Of a stretch of 64,000 bases of DNA, positions 50,106-58,838 are shown in pieces (position 1 is the first letter of the stretch; the number at the start of each line of letters is the position of its first letter). This DNA comes from Asanoa sp. WMMD1127 (lineage in GTDB: Bacteria; Actinomycetota; Actinomycetes; Mycobacteriales; Micromonosporaceae), in NCBI RefSeq assembly GCF_029626225.1, contig NZ_JARUBP010000001.1, positions 1,860,001-1,924,000 of the forward strand. The letters run 5' to 3'. Position numbers and translations under genes: made by a program. Below the pieces are notes generated by a model. The model saw only the letters and a program-made list of their open reading frames with translations, was not told the DNA's origin and did not search any database.

Positions 50106-51221
50106 TCAGATATCGCCGAACGTGTCGTACTTGATCCGCACCGCCGGCACCTTCAGCTCGGCCAATGTGCGCAGGGTGTTCTTGACCATCGACGCCGAGC
50201 CCGAGACGAAGAAGTCGTGATCGCCCCAGGGCCCGTAGCGCGCCACGACTTCGCCGATGTTGCCCTGTTCGCCGACGAAGTTGCGGTCGTCGCTGCAGGC
50301 CGGCACGACCGACAGCCACGGGTAGCGGGCGGCGAGCTTGTTGAGTTCCGGCAGGTCGTAGAGGTCGTCGCGGTCCTTGGCGCCGAAGAACACGTGGACC
50401 CAGCGCGTGCGGTTGTAGCGGGTCAGTTCCTCGATCAGCGCCTTGATCGGCGCCAGGCCCGTGCCGCCGGCGACGCAGACCACGTCTCGGGTCGACTTGC
50501 GGTCGAGGGTCATCGTGCCCATCGGGGCCGCGACTCGCAGCAGGTCGCCCACCTGGACGCGGCGGACCAGCGCGCTCGAGACCCAACCGGCGCCCAACGC
50601 GCGTACGTGAAACTCGATCGTGCCCTCTTTGTTGGGGGCGTTGGCCATCGAATAGGTGCGCCACAGTCGGGGCTGATAGCGCGGGGCCTCGACGCTGACG
50701 TACTGGCCGGCGCGGTATTCGAGTGGATATTGCAGCGGTCGGCAGGTCAGCACCGCGATGTCGTTGGCGCGGCGCTCGTGGGTGAGCACCTCGGCGTGCC
50801 AATAGGCCGGGTTCGGGTCGGCCTCCGCCCCGGCGATCATCTTTTTCGCGATCACGTTGTACGCGTCGCCCCACGCCTGGTCGTATTCGATGCTCCACTC
50901 CTCGCCCGCGAACGTGCGCAGGGCCTCGAGCAGCGCGCTGCCGACGACGTCGTAGTGCTCCGGTTCCACGTGGAACTTCCGGTGGTCGCGGCCGAGCTGG
51001 CGGAGATATTCCTCGAACCGGTCCGGATCGTCGAGGGTCTGCACCGCGGTGACGATGGCGCCGAGCAGCCGTGCACGCTGCACGTCCATGGTCACCGGGA
51101 AGAGGTTCCGTAGGTGCGGGTTGGACAGGAAAATGCGTGCGTAGAAGTAACCGGCGACCTTGTCCTGCTGCTCCTCGACGAGGGTCCAGCTTTCCTTCAG
51201 TAGCCGTGAAAGGTTCCCCAT
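50106..51221 (-). CDS. hmp: Flavohaemoglobin (nitric oxide dioxygenase type)
   Basis: The 371-residue protein combines an N-terminal globin domain (about residues 5-135, starting LSRLLKESWTLVEEQQDKVA) with an FAD-binding domain (RTYSMANAPNKEG near 200) and an NAD-binding domain (VVCVAGGTGLAPIKALIEEL near 255). This architecture oxidises nitric oxide to nitrate. The stretch FHVEPEHYDVVGSALLEALR in the globin places the proximal His region. The ATG at 51221 follows AAAGGG. The neighbouring divergent PNPOx-like protein may be another redox enzyme of the same response. Confidence 0.9.
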   Translation of the reverse strand: MGNLSRLLKESWTLVEEQQDKVAGYFYARIFLSNPHLRNLFPVTMDVQRARLLGAIVTAVQTLDDPDRFEEYLRQLGRDHRKFHVEPEHYDVVGSALLEALRTFAGEEWSIEYDQAWGDAYNVIAKKMIAGAEADPNPAYWHAEVLTHERRANDIAVLTCRPLQYPLEYRAGQYVSVEAPRYQPRLWRTYSMANAPNKEGTIEFHVRALGAGWVSSALVRRVQVGDLLRVAAPMGTMTLDRKSTRDVVCVAGGTGLAPIKALIEELTRYNRTRWVHVFFGAKDRDDLYDLPELNKLAARYPWLSVVPACSDDRNFVGEQGNIGEVVARYGPWGDHDFFVSGSASMVKNTLRTLAELKVPAVRIKYDTFGDI

Positions 51222-51471
51222 TGACGCCCTTTTCGCTTGTCTGACGCGCCTCGGCCTCCACCCGGCCCGCCGTGCCTCTGGTTGATCAGGGTGTGTGTGG
51301 TCGCGCTGTGCACGTCTGACCAGCCTGCGCACTCTGCGTCGAGGTCTATCGCACAGAATGTGCGACGAACGCGATCCGGCCCTGTCTATGGATCTACCGT
51401 TGTGGAACCCTGAACTGCGTGTGGTGAGGCGCTGCGCGTTCCGGCTGGTCGTTTTCGGTTCTGGAGTTCGC

Positions 51472-51975
51472 ATGGAGCGCACCGTTATTTCTGCCCAAAC
51501 GGGTTCCGTCGCTCGCGGCCGGCGGTCAGCCGGTCGGCGATCGGTCGCGCCGGTCGGACGGCCCGGAACGGTGGACCCGCCGCGCGCGGACAGCCAGCGA
51601 CTGGACGACCGCATGGTCGACTTCATCCGCCGCCAAGAGATGATCTTCGTGACGATGGCCGCGGGCGGGCGGACCGCGCGGCGCGGCCCGGTCGGCTTCC
51701 TCCAGGTCCCGGCCCGCCGAATGATCACGTGGCCCGAGTTCGGCGAGATCCGCGCCCCGGTGACCGGCGGGGTGCGGCTGCTCATGCTCGACCTGCTCGA
51801 GGAGCGCACCGGTCTGCACGTGACGGGCCGCGCGTCGGTCGCGCCGTTCGGTCCGCCGCAGCTATGCGGCTCCGCTCCGGCTCGTACCGCGGGCCCGCCA
51901 CCCGACCGATGGGTGCGGGTGCGCGTCGACCAGGCCTGGTTCGCCGACCAGGGGCCGCTGGTGCCGAGACTTTGA
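51472..51975 (+). CDS. Pyridoxamine 5'-phosphate oxidase-like (split barrel) protein
   Basis: The 167-residue protein begins MERTVISAQTGSVARG. The core RMVDFIRRQEMIFVTMAAGG, GPVGFLQVPARRMITWPEFG, LLMLDLLEERTGLHVTGRAS and VRVRVDQAWF matches the FMN-binding split-barrel family. The basic N-terminal 35 residues are extra. The ATG at 51472 has GGAG five bases upstream; the frame is open further upstream but without a good start. It is divergent from flavohaemoglobin, and a flavin-dependent role in redox or nitrosative stress is likely. Confidence 0.72.
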   Translation: MERTVISAQTGSVARGRRSAGRRSVAPVGRPGTVDPPRADSQRLDDRMVDFIRRQEMIFVTMAAGGRTARRGPVGFLQVPARRMITWPEFGEIRAPVTGGVRLLMLDLLEERTGLHVTGRASVAPFGPPQLCGSAPARTAGPPPDRWVRVRVDQAWFADQGPLVPRL

Positions 51976-52011
51976 TGCGCGCCCTCAGCTTCATCCGGCA
52001 CAGTTAGGCGC

Positions 52012-52794
52012 GTGACAGTCGATCTCGAGCAAGGGCAACAGCAGCCGGTACGCGCCCGGAGTGGGCTGCGGCCGGAGATCCTGATCGTGCTCGGGCTGTC
52101 GCTGGGCCAGTCGGCGATCTATTCGCTGGTGACGATCGTGGCGCGGCTCACCGCCGACCGACCGCTTTCACAGCAGACGGCGACGTTGAACGCTTCACAG
52201 TCGGCGCGGCCGTACCTGGATCTCACGTACCAACTGCTCGGGATCTTCTTCGCGCTCATCCCGGTCGCGCTCGCGCTCTATCTCCTGTCGCGCGACCACT
52301 CGCCCCGATCGCTGCTCGGCCTGGACGTCCGGCGGCCCTGGTTCGACGTCGGCTGGGGCGTCGGGCTGGCGGCCATGATCGGCCTGCCGGGCCTCGGCCT
52401 CGTGTTCGTCGCGGCGCAGCTCGGGATCAACGCCAACCTCGTGCCGGCCGCGCTGCCGCACCTGTGGTGGGCGGTGCCGGTGCTGATCTTGTCGGCCGTC
52501 CAGAACGCGGTGCTCGAAGAGATCGTGGTCGTCGGCTACCTGGTCACCCGGCTACGCGACCTCGGCTGGCGGCTGCCCGGGGTGGTGGCGGCCTCCGCGG
52601 TGCTGCGCGGCTCGTACCACCTCTATCAAGGCTTCGGCGCCTTCCTCGGCAACGCGGTGATGGGCGTGGTGTTCGCCCTGTTCTTCATCCGTACGCGGCG
52701 CGTGCTGCCACTGGTGATCGCCCACACGCTGCTGGACGTGGTGGCGTTCGTCGGCTACTCGCTGTTGCCGCGCGACTGGTTCAGCTGGCTCTGA
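52012..52794 (+). CDS. CPBP family intramembrane metalloprotease
   Basis: The 260-residue protein has about seven membrane helices. The family's catalytic Glu pair is in VLEEIVVVGYLVTRL (near residue 165), the second motif is RGSYHLYQGFGAFLGN (His near 203), and the third is VIAHTLLDVVAF (His and Asp near 242). CPBP proteins process prenylated proteins or confer self-resistance to peptides in other bacteria; the substrate here is unknown. GTG start at 52012. Confidence 0.88.
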   Translation: MTVDLEQGQQQPVRARSGLRPEILIVLGLSLGQSAIYSLVTIVARLTADRPLSQQTATLNASQSARPYLDLTYQLLGIFFALIPVALALYLLSRDHSPRSLLGLDVRRPWFDVGWGVGLAAMIGLPGLGLVFVAAQLGINANLVPAALPHLWWAVPVLILSAVQNAVLEEIVVVGYLVTRLRDLGWRLPGVVAASAVLRGSYHLYQGFGAFLGNAVMGVVFALFFIRTRRVLPLVIAHTLLDVVAFVGYSLLPRDWFSWL

Positions 52795-54559
52795 ACCGCT
52801 GCACCGCCCGCGCCGCGACCCGCTCGGTGTGGAGACTCGCCGCCGCCGCGCCGCCGGCGGCCGCCAGCCCGGGCCACCACCTCGTCAGGATCTTCAGCGC
52901 GGCCCAGGTCGCCGTCTTCCCGGCCGCCGCGATGGGCGCCCGACTGGCGCTGTGACCGGGCGTGTCATCGATCGCGGCCTGAGCGGATTCAAGATCCTGG
53001 TGTACGCCGGTCAGCACCAGAATGTCGGCCGGCGTGGCGTGCTTGCCGTACGCGGCGGCGATGTGGGCGATCAGTTCGGCATTGACCCAGCCGGTCCCCG
53101 CGAGGTCGGCAGCGGCCGACCAACCGGTAGCGAAGCTGGCAGCGGCGCCGGTGGCGGCTGACCGGCGGGTGAAGCGCTGCTGGGCCAGGCGGGCGATGCC
53201 GTCCGGAGTGGCGGCGGGGTAGGTGGCGCGGATCTCGCGCGCCCACTGCTCTGCCTGCGGACCGAACCGCCTGGCCGCCGCCAATGCGGCCTGCTCGGGC
53301 AGGCGCCGCAACGCGCTGGTGGGAGACGTCGTGCCGGTCGCCGACACTGCTTCCTTGGCTTCCCCGCGCGTGCTGGTGGTCTGTCCCTTTGCCACTGCCG
53401 CTGTTGCGGCGGCCGAGGGCTGATTCGGAGCCTGCTGGCTCGCGCCGACCAGCGCTGATGGCACGGCCGGAGTCTTGACGGTTGCGGCCGCGCCGGGCTC
53501 GCTCTGAGCGGGCTCACCTGGGCCGCCGACCGATGCCGGCGACGCGGCAGTGGTCTGCGCAGCCTTCGCGGCGTGGGACTCGTGCGGCGTGTCTCCACGA
53601 GTGGGCTCCGGGACGGCGGGCGCGCTGACGGCGTCGGAGGTCTCGACTGGCTCGGTCGCGGCGTTGGCCGACTCGTTCGGCCCCGACTGGGACACGTCGC
53701 CGGCCGGCGTCGCGCCGGCGGCGGGGGCGGCCTTGGCTGGTGCGGCCTTGGCTGGTGCGGTCTTGGCTGGTGCGGTCTTGGCTGGCGTGGCCTTGGCTGG
53801 CGTGGCCTTGGTGGCCTTCTTCGCCGCGGTCGCCTTCTTGGCGGTCTTCTTCGCCGGAACTGGAGCTGGAGCCGGAACTGGAGCTGGAGCCGGAACTGGA
53901 GCTGGAGCCGGAACTGACTCGCTCGCGGTGATGGCCTCCCGCCGTGCCGGGACCCTCGCGGAGGTGTCGCCTGGCGCGGGATCCTTCACCGCGTCGGCCT
54001 GCTGATCCGGCTTGCGGGCAGCAGGGGTCCGCTTGGCCGCCGTGGCCTTCTTCGGCGCGGCCTTCTTTGCAACCGCCGTCTCCTGGGTGCCGGCCTCCGC
54101 TGATGTCGCGGTGGCATCCTGCGGCGCGGCCGCCTCTGGCGCCGGCGGACGAGCCCCGGCCGACTTGGCCGGCGCCTTCTTCGCCGCCTTCGACGCCGCC
54201 TTCTTCGCGGTCGCCGGTGCGCTCGGCTGGGCGGGGACGTCGGCCCCGGACTGCGCCGCAGCCTTCTTCCGTGGCCGCGGCGTGCTGACCGGAGTGGCGT
54301 CTGTCACCTCACCGCCGTCACGCCCTGCGGCCGCCGACGCCCGAGGCGCCGGCGGTCGTCCGCCACCGGACTCGGCAGGAGGCTGAAAGAGCACGGCCGG
54401 CGGCAGCTTGGCCGGCCGGTCGCCACCGTCACCCGTCCGCGGTTGCGGCGCCCGCCGCTCGTCTTCCTGGTTGGGCGGCGCCGCGAAGGCCGCCTCGGCA
54501 GGCCGAGCAGGCCGCCGACCACGGGCGGACCGCTCCGGCTCATCGGCACCGGTTCCCAT
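52781..54559 (-). CDS. Histone H1-like Lys/Ala/Pro-rich protein with EcsC-like C-terminal domain
   Basis: The 592-residue protein has a long disordered N-terminal region. Repeats of PAPVPAPA (about residues 210-235) are followed by KKTAKKATAAKKATKATPAK and PAK-rich units (about 236-280), the composition of actinobacterial histone H1-like tails that bind DNA. The C-terminal 170 residues are different: AQQRFTRRSAATGAAASFATG, WSAAADLAGTGWVNAELIAHIAAAYG and ADILVLTGVHQDLESAQAA recall the EcsC family of membrane-associated proteins. Its end overlaps the convergent CPBP gene by 14 bp. Whether it binds DNA at the membrane is speculation. Confidence 0.75.
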   Translation of the reverse strand: MGTGADEPERSARGRRPARPAEAAFAAPPNQEDERRAPQPRTGDGGDRPAKLPPAVLFQPPAESGGGRPPAPRASAAAGRDGGEVTDATPVSTPRPRKKAAAQSGADVPAQPSAPATAKKAASKAAKKAPAKSAGARPPAPEAAAPQDATATSAEAGTQETAVAKKAAPKKATAAKRTPAARKPDQQADAVKDPAPGDTSARVPARREAITASESVPAPAPVPAPAPVPAPAPVPAKKTAKKATAAKKATKATPAKATPAKTAPAKTAPAKAAPAKAAPAAGATPAGDVSQSGPNESANAATEPVETSDAVSAPAVPEPTRGDTPHESHAAKAAQTTAASPASVGGPGEPAQSEPGAAATVKTPAVPSALVGASQQAPNQPSAAATAAVAKGQTTSTRGEAKEAVSATGTTSPTSALRRLPEQAALAAARRFGPQAEQWAREIRATYPAATPDGIARLAQQRFTRRSAATGAAASFATGWSAAADLAGTGWVNAELIAHIAAAYGKHATPADILVLTGVHQDLESAQAAIDDTPGHSASRAPIAAAGKTATWAALKILTRWWPGLAAAGGAAAASLHTERVAARAVQRFRAS

Positions 54560-54699
54560 GGTTTGGCAGCGTAGTCCCGCGACCGGCGGTTCACCCGTTA
54601 CGAGAGCCGCAAGTCTGCTCGATCGAGCCGAGGAGGTCGCTTTGCCCGGTCCACCAGGTGCCCTGTATCCTCGACCGGCGGTGGTCTGCTGGCCGCCGG

Positions 54700-54789
54700 G
54701 GAGACTTCGCCTAGTCTGGTCTATGGCGCCGCACTGCTAATGCGGTTGGGGTTTATCGCCCCTCCCGGGTTCGAATCCCGGAGTCTCCG
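54700..54789 (+). tRNA. tRNA-Ser (GCT)
   Basis: Acceptor stem GGAGACT pairs with AGTCTCC. The anticodon loop is CTGCTAA with anticodon GCT. A long variable arm and the T-loop GGTTCGAATCC are present, as expected for a class II serine tRNA. CCA is not encoded. Confidence 0.95.
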
Positions 54790-54823
54790 CGCCAAACCCG
54801 GCGTGTATGCTGGCGTGGCACCT

Positions 54824-54896
54824 GCGCCCGTAGCTCAACGGATAGAGCATCTGACTACGGATCAGAAGGTTAGGGGTTCGAGTCCCTTCGGGCGCG
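54824..54896 (+). tRNA. tRNA-Arg (ACG)
   Basis: Acceptor stem GCGCCCG pairs with CGGGCGC. The anticodon stem TCTGA/TCAGA holds loop CTACGGA with anticodon ACG, and the T-loop is GGTTCGAGTCC. It lies 34 bases after tRNA-Ser, so the two are probably co-transcribed. Confidence 0.95.
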
Positions 54897-54905
54897 CAAG
54901 ATCGA

Positions 54906-54944
54906 GAAGGCGCTTGACATGCGGAGACGCGGTCAAGCGCCTTC
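54906..54944 (+). terminator. Terminator of the tRNA pair
   Basis: GAAGGCGCTTGAC and its exact complement form a 13-bp stem around a 13-base loop, ten bases after tRNA-Arg. Confidence 0.8.
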
Positions 54945-55173
54945 GTCGTCTCGTCTACATGCGACGCCGACGCAGGCCCGGCCGAGCATCGGGCACCCGC
55001 CAGACCGCCGTCGACCGACCGGGGCGACCGGCCTCTAGTCGGAATCCGGGGACGCTGGCAGCGCGTCGGCGCCCCCGCCCGAGTGGCAGAACATTCACGC
55101 AATCGCATGCAGCGATCTAAAGGCGGCACCGCTGGATCTGTAGCATGGAAGGCAACTTGGCGTTGATCGATAT

Positions 55174-55929
55174 ATGAGATGCCGGGAGTGCGACGTGCGG
55201 CCAGTTTCTATCGCGAAGATAATCTCGATTGCAGTCGCATGTGCGGGCGCAGCTCTGCTGTTCCTTGCCTCCCCCTGGCTGATCCGATCTGCCAATGTGG
55301 CGCTGTTCGGCTCACCGCCTAGCGAGCTAGGGCTCATCGGGGAGTCCTATGGAGGCATCGGTGCCGCTCTTTCGGGCCTCGCCGTGCTGGCGGTGGCGGC
55401 AGCACGGGTGGTCCAGATCAGACAGGTACGCACCAGTCAGGCCCATGGCGTGCGGTTGCTCCAGCTGGAACTGATGCGAATGTTGATCGACGATCTGAAG
55501 CTTCGTCCGCTGACTTCCGACGACGGCAGGACACGTCCCGCCGATGTGCGGCGGCGGAATATCTATACGAACTTGATCTTCAAGTACATGGAACTCGGTT
55601 ACGAGATCGGCTATTTCTCTTCCGACTCTCTTCAGGTAGACCTGCACGAGCAGCTCGCTGTGGAACATGTACGCAAGTTCTGGGAGGTGCATCGGATCAA
55701 CCGCCTCGAGACGGCGTCGAACAAGGCCCAACGTCGCTTCTTCGAGATGGTGGATCAGGTCTACCGCAACACCGCTTCACTGGCGGCGCGAGATGCGGCG
55801 CCGCAGCCCGCACGGTCCAGCAGATGGGGTCCGGCACTGGGCGCCGCTCTCGGCTTCATAGTGGTCGTCGCGGTCAGCCGCTCCGGTTCGGTTAGACGTG
55901 GGACCCGGCGGACAGCGCGCCGGACTTAA
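55174..55929 (+). CDS. DUF6082-like membrane protein
   Basis: The 251-residue protein has two membrane helices near the N-terminus (about residues 14-37 and 55-80), separated by GESYGGIGAALSGLAVLAVA. A soluble domain follows with RLLQLELMRMLIDDL, NLIFKYMELGYEIGYFS and FWEVHRINR, the features of DUF6082 proteins of unknown function common in filamentous actinomycetes. A third hydrophobic stretch is at the end. Start options are ATG 55174 and GTG 55195. GC is lower than average. The end overlaps the convergent DUF397 gene by 38 bp. Confidence 0.72.
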   Translation: MRCRECDVRPVSIAKIISIAVACAGAALLFLASPWLIRSANVALFGSPPSELGLIGESYGGIGAALSGLAVLAVAAARVVQIRQVRTSQAHGVRLLQLELMRMLIDDLKLRPLTSDDGRTRPADVRRRNIYTNLIFKYMELGYEIGYFSSDSLQVDLHEQLAVEHVRKFWEVHRINRLETASNKAQRRFFEMVDQVYRNTASLAARDAAPQPARSSRWGPALGAALGFIVVVAVSRSGSVRRGTRRTARRT

Positions 55930-56116
55930 CCGCGTGCAAGAAGGCGTCGTAGGAAGAGCGCGTCAGCTCCAGAACCTGATGAGAACGGTCCCTGATGACC
56001 ACGCGATCTCCGATCGCGACCTCCACGCATTGGTTGCTTTCACAACGGCTGGACCGCTTGAAGATCAACTGTTCCCTACGGGGGTTGGAACCTGCGACGC
56101 TCACGAACACTCCCAA
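55892..56116 (-). CDS. DUF397 domain protein
   Basis: The 74-residue product contains LIFKRSSRCESNQCVEVAIG and VVIRDRSHQVLELTRSSYDAF, the DUF397 core. Such small proteins normally follow an XRE regulator gene of the WhiJ/BldB-associated type and act with it in development. Here no partner HTH gene is adjacent upstream, so it is an orphan. Confidence 0.8.
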   Translation of the reverse strand: MGVFVSVAGSNPRREQLIFKRSSRCESNQCVEVAIGDRVVIRDRSHQVLELTRSSYDAFLHAVKSGALSAGSHV

Positions 56117-56306
56117 GATGGCGATTCAGCGTTTAGGACAGGCGGACACCGACCGCCACCAACACGGGTCTAGCAGGGCCGATGTCGAAAACGTCGCCGG
56201 GTGGGGCGACGTGGATCCGTCCGGCAACGGCTGAAGAGCCTAATGATTGCCATGGCCCATGCGAAAGTGGACACTCGTGCGCGCGTCGCCCAAACGGATT
56301 CCGCTG

Positions 56307-56537
56307 TCATCGAGCGTCCAGCACGAACCGGGACCAGCCCCGGGCCGCGACCTCGTTCCCGGTGGCTGGTCGCAGTGCCTCATCCAGGTCTTCAACTCGG
56401 AACGGCTCGAGATCCGCCGGCGACCGATAACCGGTCAGGCACTCCTCGCACTCCAGGAACACACCGGAGACCGCGCCCATCGTGAACACGACCAGGCCGT
56501 TCGCGCAGACTTGGCAGTTGATCGACGCCACCAGCAT
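56307..56537 (-). CDS. Small hypothetical protein with two CxxC motifs
   Basis: The 76-residue product starts MLVASINCQVCANGLVVFTM and has CQVC and CEEC pairs about 23 residues apart, enough for a zinc-ribbon-like fold, then an acidic and hydrophobic half. No family is recognised. It lies between the DUF397 gene and an SDR pseudogene on the same strand. Confidence 0.55.
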   Translation of the reverse strand: MLVASINCQVCANGLVVFTMGAVSGVFLECEECLTGYRSPADLEPFRVEDLDEALRPATGNEVAARGWSRFVLDAR

Positions 56538-56556
56538 GGCGGTGGGAGTACCCCGG

Positions 56557-56878
56557 TCAGTTGGCCAGGACTCCGCCGTCGACGTAGAGCTCCTGGGCGT
56601 TCACGCCCGTGTTGCGGAGGAGGAAGTCGACCACCTCAGACACCTACACCAGGCGACCCAGCGGCGTACGGGCCAGGTCTGGGTGGTTCGGGACCTCGCG
56701 CCACTTCAGGCGTCGACGGTGGCGCCAGGTCGACCGCCAGGCCGCGGGCACCGGCGCCCAGCGCCGCCGCCTCCTCCGCCCGCGCCGATTCGCGGCCGGT
56801 GCCCACCACCTCGTCAGATGCGCGACCAGGGCCAGGGCCGAGCCCGCCCGTGCCACCGACCACTACTGCCGTTCCCAT
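56557..56878 (-). pseudogene. Remnant of a short-chain dehydrogenase/reductase
   Basis: Start and end of an SDR survive in different frames. From the ATG at 56878: MGTAVVVGGTGGLG, the NAD(P)-binding start, then broken frames of VVGTGRESARAEEAAALGAG. Near 56650: ARTPLGRLV and, after a frame break, VSEVVDFLLRNTGVNAQELY ending VDGGVLAN with stop at 56557, the usual SDR C-terminus. About 107 codons remain of a normal 240-250, so the catalytic middle with the Ser-Tyr-Lys residues is gone. Confidence 0.82.
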
Positions 56879-56918
56879 GCGGCAAGCTGTGCCACCAGCT
56901 AGAACGCCACCGCGGTGA

Positions 56919-58685
56919 TCAACGCCTCAGCGCCGCCGCGTCCCACAACCAGACATCGCCGACCTGCTGGGGTGGTACGCCGTACAGCGCGGTCATGGTC
57001 TTGATCCACAGCGACGAGTCCCGGCGCTTGGGGATCACCACGGCACCCGCGTTCCAGTACGACAGGTCGGCCAGGGCGTTCGTCCGGGTTTCCGGAGAGA
57101 CCGGCGGGATGCGGCCCGTGCGGCTCACGTAGCGCAGGTAGTAGTTGGTCGGCCGGAACTCCGACGTGAAGCTCGCGATCCGGTCCGGGCCGACCGGCGC
57201 CAGGAAGTAGCCACCGGCCAACGGCATCCGGGTCATCGTCATGGCGGACCAGCGGATCGGGTCGTTGACGCCCGAGGTGGGCATCGGCACGAAGACGATG
57301 CTGCGACCACCGGAGGCGAAATCAGCCCAGGTGCCCGACGAGACGAACGAAGGCGTGTTGGACAGCTTGGTCGCCGGCAGGGCGGTCGGCGCGATCGGCA
57401 CCAGCGCCACGGCCACGAAGACGGCAGCGAAAGCCCGGAAAGGAGCAGAAGACACCCGGGAAGCCGCCGCCACGCCGTACGCCAGCAGGAGGCCGACCAC
57501 CGGCGTCACCGCCAGCGCCCATCGGGTCGGCACCGCCGAGCTCAGCACCGGCACGTCGTGCAGCGACGACCACAGCGACGGCAGCCCGGTCGGCGAGCCG
57601 TGCAGCCGCACCACCGGCCCCAGCGACAGGTAGGCGAACAGCACGCCGACCACGAACAGGCCCAGCACGGCCGCGCTGCGCCGCAGGGCGATCACCACCA
57701 GGAGGACGAGCACCACCAGCGGCCAGCCGAAGAACGAGTTCTCCTCGGCCGCGTTCTGGGCCAGACCCCGGGCCGACTCCATGCTGCCGAGCAGGGACTC
57801 CCGCGACAGCGCCACATAGGCACCGAGGTCGGCACCGTAGCCACGGACCTCGTACGGCAGGCCGCTGTAGGACTGGGGTCCGAAGAGCAGCAGTCCGATG
57901 GGATACCAGAGCGCCGCCGCCGCGACCCCGACGGCCACCAGGCCGCCGCCGACGAAGGGCCGCCAGCACCCCAACGCGGAGCGCCAACGCAATGCACCCG
58001 CCACGACCACGAACAGCACCAGGCCGACCGCGGTCATGAACAGGATCTCCAGGTTGATGAAGGCCTGCCAGACGACGACGAGGCCCAGCAGCACACCGTT
58101 GCGCAGCCACGGCCCCCGGCGGAGCTCGAGCGTCCGCCAGATCAGCACCGGCACGAGGAACTGGGCGACCAGGTTGGGGTGGCCGTTGGCCTGGGAGATC
58201 ATCCCCGGCGCGAAGGCGCAGAAGCCGGCCCCGATCCAGGCGGCCAGCCGGTTGTGCAGGAGATAGCGGGAGAGCAGCAGGTACCAGCTCACGGCGGTCA
58301 GGATCAGCGCGCCGGTGAGGAAGACGTTGAAGGCGACGTGCGGCCCCAACAGCAGGGTCACGGGCGCCAGCGGCAGCGAGATGCCGAGCACCGACGTGTT
58401 GGCCATCAGGTTGATGCCGAGCGGCACGTTCATCTGCTCGGAGAAGAACGGCGCGGTCTGGCCCGTGGCGACCAGCGCCCCGTGGCCCAACATCCACTCG
58501 AAGAAGGCCTGATCGGCCCGGTTGGCGGCGAGACCCCAGGAGGGATGCAGCCAGATCCGCCAGGTCACCCAGAAGGCCAGCACGACGTAGCTGGCCACCG
58601 CGCCCAGGTCGCGGATCCACAGCCGGCGGGTCGCAGGCGCCTCGGCAGCGACATGAGACCCAACAGCAACATCGCCCAGCGCCAT
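56919..58685 (-). CDS. Polytopic membrane protein, GT-C glycosyltransferase-like
   Basis: The 588-residue protein has about 10-12 membrane helices. After the first helix comes an external loop with NRADQAFFEWMLGHGA, an acidic motif in the position of the catalytic Asp of GT-C glycosyltransferases, and QMNVPLGINLMANTS. The C-terminal 150 residues are an extracellular domain. Function is probably transfer of a sugar from a polyprenyl carrier at the outer face of the membrane. The ATG at 58685 has GGAGGG upstream; an in-frame GTG at 58718 is possible. It is divergent from a SAM methyltransferase. Confidence 0.75.
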   Translation of the reverse strand: MALGDVAVGSHVAAEAPATRRLWIRDLGAVASYVVLAFWVTWRIWLHPSWGLAANRADQAFFEWMLGHGALVATGQTAPFFSEQMNVPLGINLMANTSVLGISLPLAPVTLLLGPHVAFNVFLTGALILTAVSWYLLLSRYLLHNRLAAWIGAGFCAFAPGMISQANGHPNLVAQFLVPVLIWRTLELRRGPWLRNGVLLGLVVVWQAFINLEILFMTAVGLVLFVVVAGALRWRSALGCWRPFVGGGLVAVGVAAAALWYPIGLLLFGPQSYSGLPYEVRGYGADLGAYVALSRESLLGSMESARGLAQNAAEENSFFGWPLVVLVLLVVIALRRSAAVLGLFVVGVLFAYLSLGPVVRLHGSPTGLPSLWSSLHDVPVLSSAVPTRWALAVTPVVGLLLAYGVAAASRVSSAPFRAFAAVFVAVALVPIAPTALPATKLSNTPSFVSSGTWADFASGGRSIVFVPMPTSGVNDPIRWSAMTMTRMPLAGGYFLAPVGPDRIASFTSEFRPTNYYLRYVSRTGRIPPVSPETRTNALADLSYWNAGAVVIPKRRDSSLWIKTMTALYGVPPQQVGDVWLWDAAALRR

Positions 58686-58838
58686 CGGCCCTCCAAGCGG
58701 CCTGTCAAGGGAATCCACAGAAGACCGGCAAATAACTGGATCTCTGGCACATCCGACCTAGGTTTCCATACCGTAACTAATAGGGAAGGGCTCTCACGTT
58801 CCATCGCGGTAACTGTCCCTACCGGGGGGAGGCGGCAG

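Noticed and set aside
54824-56880. Integrative element at tRNA-Arg
   Set aside because: Although GC falls and gene remnants follow the tRNA pair, there is no integrase and no repeat of the tRNA 3' end downstream.
57558-58838. Gln/His/Arg-rich plus-strand extension before the methyltransferase
   Set aside because: It is antisense to the membrane glycosyltransferase; a strong ribosome site at 58825-58832 fixes the true start at 58839.
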